A stretch of 8,404 nt of DNA. It comes from an uncultured Sphingomonadales bacterium (GTDB lineage Bacteria > Pseudomonadota > Alphaproteobacteria > Sphingomonadales > Sphingomonadaceae). The notes below the pieces were generated by a model. The model was not told the origin of the DNA, ran no database searches, and saw only the letters and a list, made by a program, of their open reading frames with translations. The stretch lies in the NCBI GenBank assembly GCA_937898535.1, contig CALDKP010000306.1, forward strand, positions 1-8,404, in the 5' to 3' direction. Shown in pieces: positions 5,231 to 8,404 of the stretch (position 1 is its first letter; every line of letters starts with the position of its first letter). A program made the translations under genes and the position numbers.

Positions 5231-6352
5231 TTACACGAAGTCGGGGAATAATGACGTTCTGGTCCTGACTGGATCAAGACCATAATGCCGCGCGAGCGCA
5301 TCGCTGGCGAATTGTTCAAACCGCAACGTCGGCTTGAGATCACGACCTTCATATAATTGTGAGGTCTTCAACCCCGGCCAATCCGCGACAATGTTGCCGC
5401 CGTTGGCGAGCGCGCCACCAAACAGCATAGCCGCGGAGGCCGTTCCGTGATCCGTGCCGCCAGTTCCGTTGAACGCCACGGTCCGGCCAAATTCGGTAGC
5501 TACCATTACCAATGTATTTTGCCACTCACTGCCAAGGGAATCGCGCAGGGAGCCAATGAGCGCATCAACTTGCTTGAGCGCTCCGTTCAGTCGCCCCTTT
5601 TGCTGAAAATGCGTGTCCCAGCCATTTGTTTCCAACATCACGACGCAGGCACCATTGGGGCCCTGCATAAGTCCAGCCGTCATCTGCCCCAGCGCAGCAC
5701 CGCCTTTCAGCGCTTGATCCGCCGGTGTGCCAGCCATGGCCTCAGTCGCTTGAGCGCCACTCCATAAAGCCGAAAGCTGTGCATCCTCGGCATATAGGTT
5801 GGTCAAGCGCGCCATAAGGTCTGCATTGGCGTCGGGCATGCGCGACGGCGCATAGCTGTTCGCGGCTATCGGCCCCCGCAAGGCGAGCGGCACCGACGGT
5901 GCGACCGCCAGTCCTTTGGCATCATCATGGGGCAACAGCGTCAATAGCCGCCCAAGCCACCCGTCATCGCGGCCATAAGGGCGGCCTGCACCTGACTCCA
6001 ATATGTTTTGTGCATCGAAATGTGATCGCTCACGATAAGACGACGCCAACGCATGCGCAAAACTAGCCTGTTTCAGCGCAAACAGTTTCGCACTTTCCGC
6101 CATGGCCGGATGCAACGTGAACATATCGTCAAGCTTGGTCCCCGTTGCTGCATCCGCCGCCAAATCCCCGCGCGCGCGCAGGAAATCGGGATCACCCGTC
6201 GGCGCTAACGTCGCCAATCCATCAGCCGCCCCGCGCTGGATGATGAACACAAATTTCTTGTTGGCGCCAGATGCGGCCCAGCCAGTCCGCGGAAATGCGG
6301 CAACACCCAGACCCAAAACACCGGAGGTCACAAAATAGCGTCGGTTCAGCAT
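5231..6352 (-). CDS. DUF1501 family protein with twin-arginine signal peptide
   Basis: A 373-residue protein of the DUF1501 family, related to the alkaline phosphatase/sulfatase superfold; its substrate is unknown. The N-terminus MLNRRYFVTSGVLGLGVAAFPRTGWAA is a twin-arginine (Tat) signal: RR, then F at +2 after the pair, a hydrophobic core and a WAA cleavage region near residue 27. Family motifs follow: QRGAADGL (39-46), SHFDAQ (110-115), ETNGWDTH (241-248), TEFGRT (286-291) and TDHG (300-303). The His and Asp residues of these motifs are plausible metal ligands. Tat export would fit folding with a cofactor in the cytoplasm. A start at 6397 would add 15 residues, including a run of cysteines, and overlap the upstream gene. 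ATG 6352 has GGAGA at seven bases and gives a clean Tat signal. Confidence 0.9.
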   Translation of the reverse strand: MLNRRYFVTSGVLGLGVAAFPRTGWAASGANKKFVFIIQRGAADGLATLAPTGDPDFLRARGDLAADAATGTKLDDMFTLHPAMAESAKLFALKQASFAHALASSYRERSHFDAQNILESGAGRPYGRDDGWLGRLLTLLPHDDAKGLAVAPSVPLALRGPIAANSYAPSRMPDANADLMARLTNLYAEDAQLSALWSGAQATEAMAGTPADQALKGGAALGQMTAGLMQGPNGACVVMLETNGWDTHFQQKGRLNGALKQVDALIGSLRDSLGSEWQNTLVMVATEFGRTVAFNGTGGTDHGTASAAMLFGGALANGGNIVADWPGLKTSQLYEGRDLKPTLRFEQFASDALARHYGLDPVRTRTSLFPDFV

Positions 6353-6356
6353 AGCC

Positions 6357-7793
6357 CTATCTCCGCAAAAATTCAGGGGACAACAACAACAGTGCAAGCC
6401 CTTGAGAAGGGCTCTCCGCGCGCGCGATGCTTTCGGTTGTCATCGCGCTGAGCTGACCAGACAGGATGCGCGGCGCAAGGATGCGGGCATCCACGCGGTT
6501 TGCGCTGCGTTCGGCCAATAGGCTGGCAATCTCCACCCGCCGCATCAGCGCTGCACCTCCCGCCCAGTTTTCTGTCGTATCGCTAAATCCAGCAGGCGAC
6601 CCCGGTTTCCAGATAGGTTGCCCCAGTTGCGCGAGCATATTTACGCCTTGCCTGCTGTTGGGCAGTTTCCGCACATTCAATGCGCGCAGCGACGAGATGA
6701 CCCAATCCCATGGCGATTTGAACTTGGCTTGCTGGGCCAGCCACATTTCAGGCGATTCAATCAAGGTGCGGTAGAGCTGCGGCAAGTCGCCACCGCTTTC
6801 CAAAAAGCTTTTTTCCAGCCGCGCAACCAATGCTGGCGGCGGCACGTCCGCCGCAAAATGTTGCGCCAGCTTTGTCGCGATATGTTTCGCGGTGGCTGGG
6901 TGCGTGGCAATGTCGGCCAATATCGCGCGCGCTTGTGCTGCGCCCTGCTGGCGGTAGCGTCGGCCAATGACGGCACGATCGCCGGGCTCATGAATGGCGG
7001 CGAAAAACTGGCTATCGCCGTCCTTGCCATTCTGCGCCATGAAACGCTGGATTGGCCCCTTCGCCATGCCACCAACGGTATATCCCGTCAGCGCGCGGGC
7101 AAATTCGGTGACATCTTTTTGGTCGTAAACCGTCCGCACCCCAAGCGTGTGCAGCTCCAAAATCTCACGCGCCAGATTTTCATTCAGCCCCAGCGTCTTA
7201 TTCCGTCTGGCCGCCACCCGCGTCGCAAGTGGGCTATTGGGGCCTATCGATTGCGCCTGATCCAGATAGAGCAGCATCGCCGGATGCGTGACCGCAGCGT
7301 AAAGCAAATCCGCGAATGTGCCCATAATATGCGGCCGGATCGCCGTGAATTCATAATCGCCCGCGAGGGCCAGCACCGGAAGCTTATCGATCGAAACTGC
7401 AAAATGATTGGACCAGAAATGCACCAGTCGCTCGGCAAAATCGGTATCGCTGCTGATCGCGGCATCCAGTCGGGCATCGGCGGCAGCGACATATTGAAGG
7501 CGCAGCGTGTTGACGACTTTCTCGATTTTGGCAGGGTCAATCTGCGGCATGTCGTCAGCAGCCATGACGGCGGCGGCGTCCTTTCGCGCGGCGCGGACAT
7601 CCTTGCGGTCGAGCTGATATTCGCGAAAGCCAGCCGCGATCTCTGCGCGGCTTGGCTGGCTTGCCATAGCTGGAAAGGACGGTTCATACGACCTGATCTG
7701 GGCTTTTAACCAGTCCGCAGGGTTCATGGGTGCGTTTCCGGATGGTCGCGCGCCAAGACCAAAGCGGTTCATCGCTATCGCGGCATTTATCAT
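6357..7793 (-). CDS. DUF1800 family protein
   Basis: A 478-residue protein of the DUF1800 family; its molecular function is not established. The N-terminus MINAAIAMNRFGLGARPSG is the usual opening of the family. VHFWSNHFAVS (124-134), ENLAREILELHTLGV (205-219), VTEFARALTGYTV (228-240), GQPIWKPGSPAGF (391-403) and the closing LLLLSPEFLRR (468-478) are all diagnostic. I see no signal peptide or membrane helix at the N-terminus, unlike the DUF1501 partner encoded next. The two families are commonly found side by side in Bacteroidetes, Planctomycetes and Proteobacteria, which suggests a shared process. The ATG at 7793 has GGAGA seven bases upstream (7801-7805). It is the first gene of a two-gene operon read away from the alpha/beta hydrolase gene. 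Confidence 0.92.
   Translation of the reverse strand: MINAAIAMNRFGLGARPSGNAPMNPADWLKAQIRSYEPSFPAMASQPSRAEIAAGFREYQLDRKDVRAARKDAAAVMAADDMPQIDPAKIEKVVNTLRLQYVAAADARLDAAISSDTDFAERLVHFWSNHFAVSIDKLPVLALAGDYEFTAIRPHIMGTFADLLYAAVTHPAMLLYLDQAQSIGPNSPLATRVAARRNKTLGLNENLAREILELHTLGVRTVYDQKDVTEFARALTGYTVGGMAKGPIQRFMAQNGKDGDSQFFAAIHEPGDRAVIGRRYRQQGAAQARAILADIATHPATAKHIATKLAQHFAADVPPPALVARLEKSFLESGGDLPQLYRTLIESPEMWLAQQAKFKSPWDWVISSLRALNVRKLPNSRQGVNMLAQLGQPIWKPGSPAGFSDTTENWAGGAALMRRVEIASLLAERSANRVDARILAPRILSGQLSAMTTESIARAESPSQGLALLLLSPEFLRR
6360..6364 (-). promoter_or_regulatory. Ribosome binding site deciding the DUF1501 start
   Basis: GGAGA on the minus strand lies inside the last codons of the DUF1800 gene, seven bases before ATG 6352. 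Together with the four-base gap between the genes this points to translational coupling. Confidence 0.6.
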
Positions 7794-7857
7794 CCGGTTC
7801 TCTCCAGAACAGCGCCTGTTGTATCACGAAGATAGGCTGAGCGGCATTATGCGCAAT

Positions 7858-7888
7858 GGGCAAATTGTATAATATTGTCGCAATGCCC
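7858..7888. repeat. Inverted repeat around a TATAAT box in the divergent spacer
   Basis: GGGCA (7858-7862) and TGCCC (7884-7888) are perfect 5-bp arms flanking an AT-rich core that contains TATAAT on the plus strand (7868-7873) and TATTAT on the minus strand. CGCAATG also occurs twice in direct orientation (7852-7858 and 7879-7885). The spacer separates the divergent DUF1800 and hydrolase genes, so promoters are expected here. The -35 matches are weak for both strands. Another weak plus-strand candidate is TTGCAT (7947-7952) with TACAGT (7970-7975), 17 bases apart. Confidence 0.3.
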
Positions 7889-8009
7889 GAATGCATAGCA
7901 GATGCCATCATTCTCAGCGGCGCGCACCACCCCTTATTGCGAACAGTTGCATCGCAAACATCGCCGACATACAGTCTGGAAAAGCAAATTGGGGCGGGGA
8001 GTATTGCGG

Positions 8010-8404
8010 ATGTCAGTAACAGATGAAGACATGGGCCACGCCATACACACAAAACCGCGTTGGTGGTTGATCCTGATTGGATTGGCTATCGTTCTGGCGG
8101 GAGCGTTTCTCGCCCAAAGCGTTCGTACGGCAGACGGCACAATAGTGCGCGATATAAGGTTTAAAGGCACCAATGGGACAGTCATGAGCGCTTTGCTCTA
8201 TGTCCCCAAAAACGCCACGCCAGTGACACCCGCGCCGGGCATTCTTGCCGTACATGGCTATATTAACGCGCGCGAGACGCAGGACGGATTTGCGATTGAA
8301 TTCGCCCGCAGGGGCTATGTGGTTTTGTCCCTTGATCAAACCGGCCATGGCTACAGTCAGGGGCCCGCATTCTCAAATGGCTTTGGCGGCCCAGATGGCT
8401 TGAA
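8010..8404 (+). CDS. Membrane-anchored alpha/beta hydrolase, 5' part, runs off the window
   Basis: 131 codons are visible and the frame stays open to the window end. The protein starts with a short polar tail and one membrane helix (about 18-36, rich in Leu/Ile/Ala after two Trp), likely an N-terminal signal anchor. The hydrolase fold then begins. MSALLYVPKNA (59-69) is a beta hairpin. GILAVHGYINARETQDGFAIEFARRGYVVLSLDQTGHGYS carries HGY (82-84), the oxyanion-hole region, and the LDQTGHGYSQG strand-turn (108-118). The nucleophile elbow and the remaining catalytic residues lie beyond the window. Substrate and reaction cannot be given. The ATG is chosen for GGGGAG (7996-8001) eight bases upstream. 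A second in-frame ATG seven codons later lacks such a site. The gene is divergent from the DUF1800-DUF1501 pair. Confidence 0.85.
   Translation, partial: MSVTDEDMGHAIHTKPRWWLILIGLAIVLAGAFLAQSVRTADGTIVRDIRFKGTNGTVMSALLYVPKNATPVTPAPGILAVHGYINARETQDGFAIEFARRGYVVLSLDQTGHGYSQGPAFSNGFGGPDGL

Noticed and set aside
4808..5352. Minus-strand frames rich in Cys/Ser/Phe or Ala/Ser opposite the lipoprotein gene
   Set aside because: They are shadows of its repetitive GCN/GAN codons and run through the terminator hairpin. They lack recognisable domains or start signals.
6618..7709. 363-residue plus-strand open frame opposite the DUF1800 gene
   Set aside because: It is an antisense shadow of a well-supported gene, rich in Arg/His/Gln as expected for reverse reading of GC-rich codons, with no known motif.
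1..8404. CRISPR array, insertion sequence or transposon ends
   Set aside because: No regularly spaced direct repeats, transposase motifs or terminal inverted repeats with target duplications were seen on reading the window.

Overview
The window looks like a chromosomal segment of an alphaproteobacterium, most likely a sphingomonad. This rests on the gene families, the moderately high GC content and the yajC-secD-secF arrangement. No 16S rRNA or other marker is present to fix the genus. Eight protein genes are fully or partly visible, plus one tRNA. The layout is compact, with no gene-free stretch above about 220 bases.

Left part (1-3440): the 3' end of a GT4-type glycosyltransferase (+) converges on, and overlaps by 4 bp, the end of a yajC-secD-secF operon read on the minus strand. 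YajC, SecD and SecF form the accessory subcomplex of the Sec translocon, which uses the proton motive force to help complete export. The acidic and basic membrane residues known to matter in E. coli SecD and SecF are present. A stem-loop lies between yajC and secD. A terminator-like hairpin lies just upstream of yajC.

Middle part (3441-5217): a divergent spacer leads to a complete tRNA-Pro(GGG) with encoded CCA. Next comes a two-gene lysis cassette: a glycoside hydrolase family 108 muramidase and a three-helix holin of the kind tied to gene transfer agent (GTA) release. A perfect 8-bp-arm inverted repeat precedes it. A small Ala/Glu-rich lipoprotein gene follows on the same strand and ends at a strong intrinsic terminator. 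No other phage genes and no duplicated tRNA end are visible, so this looks like a stand-alone lysis cassette rather than a prophage.

Right part (5231-8404): a tightly coupled DUF1800-DUF1501 gene pair (minus strand, 4-bp gap). Only the DUF1501 protein carries a twin-arginine-type signal peptide. Across a 216-bp divergent spacer is the 5' part of a membrane-anchored alpha/beta hydrolase gene that runs off the window.

The most interesting points are the isolated GTA-type holin/endolysin pair with its palindromic upstream site, the neighbouring Lpp-like lipoprotein with a C-terminal lysine, and the Tat-signal asymmetry of the DUF1800/DUF1501 pair. All functional readings come from recognising families by eye; no database search was run.
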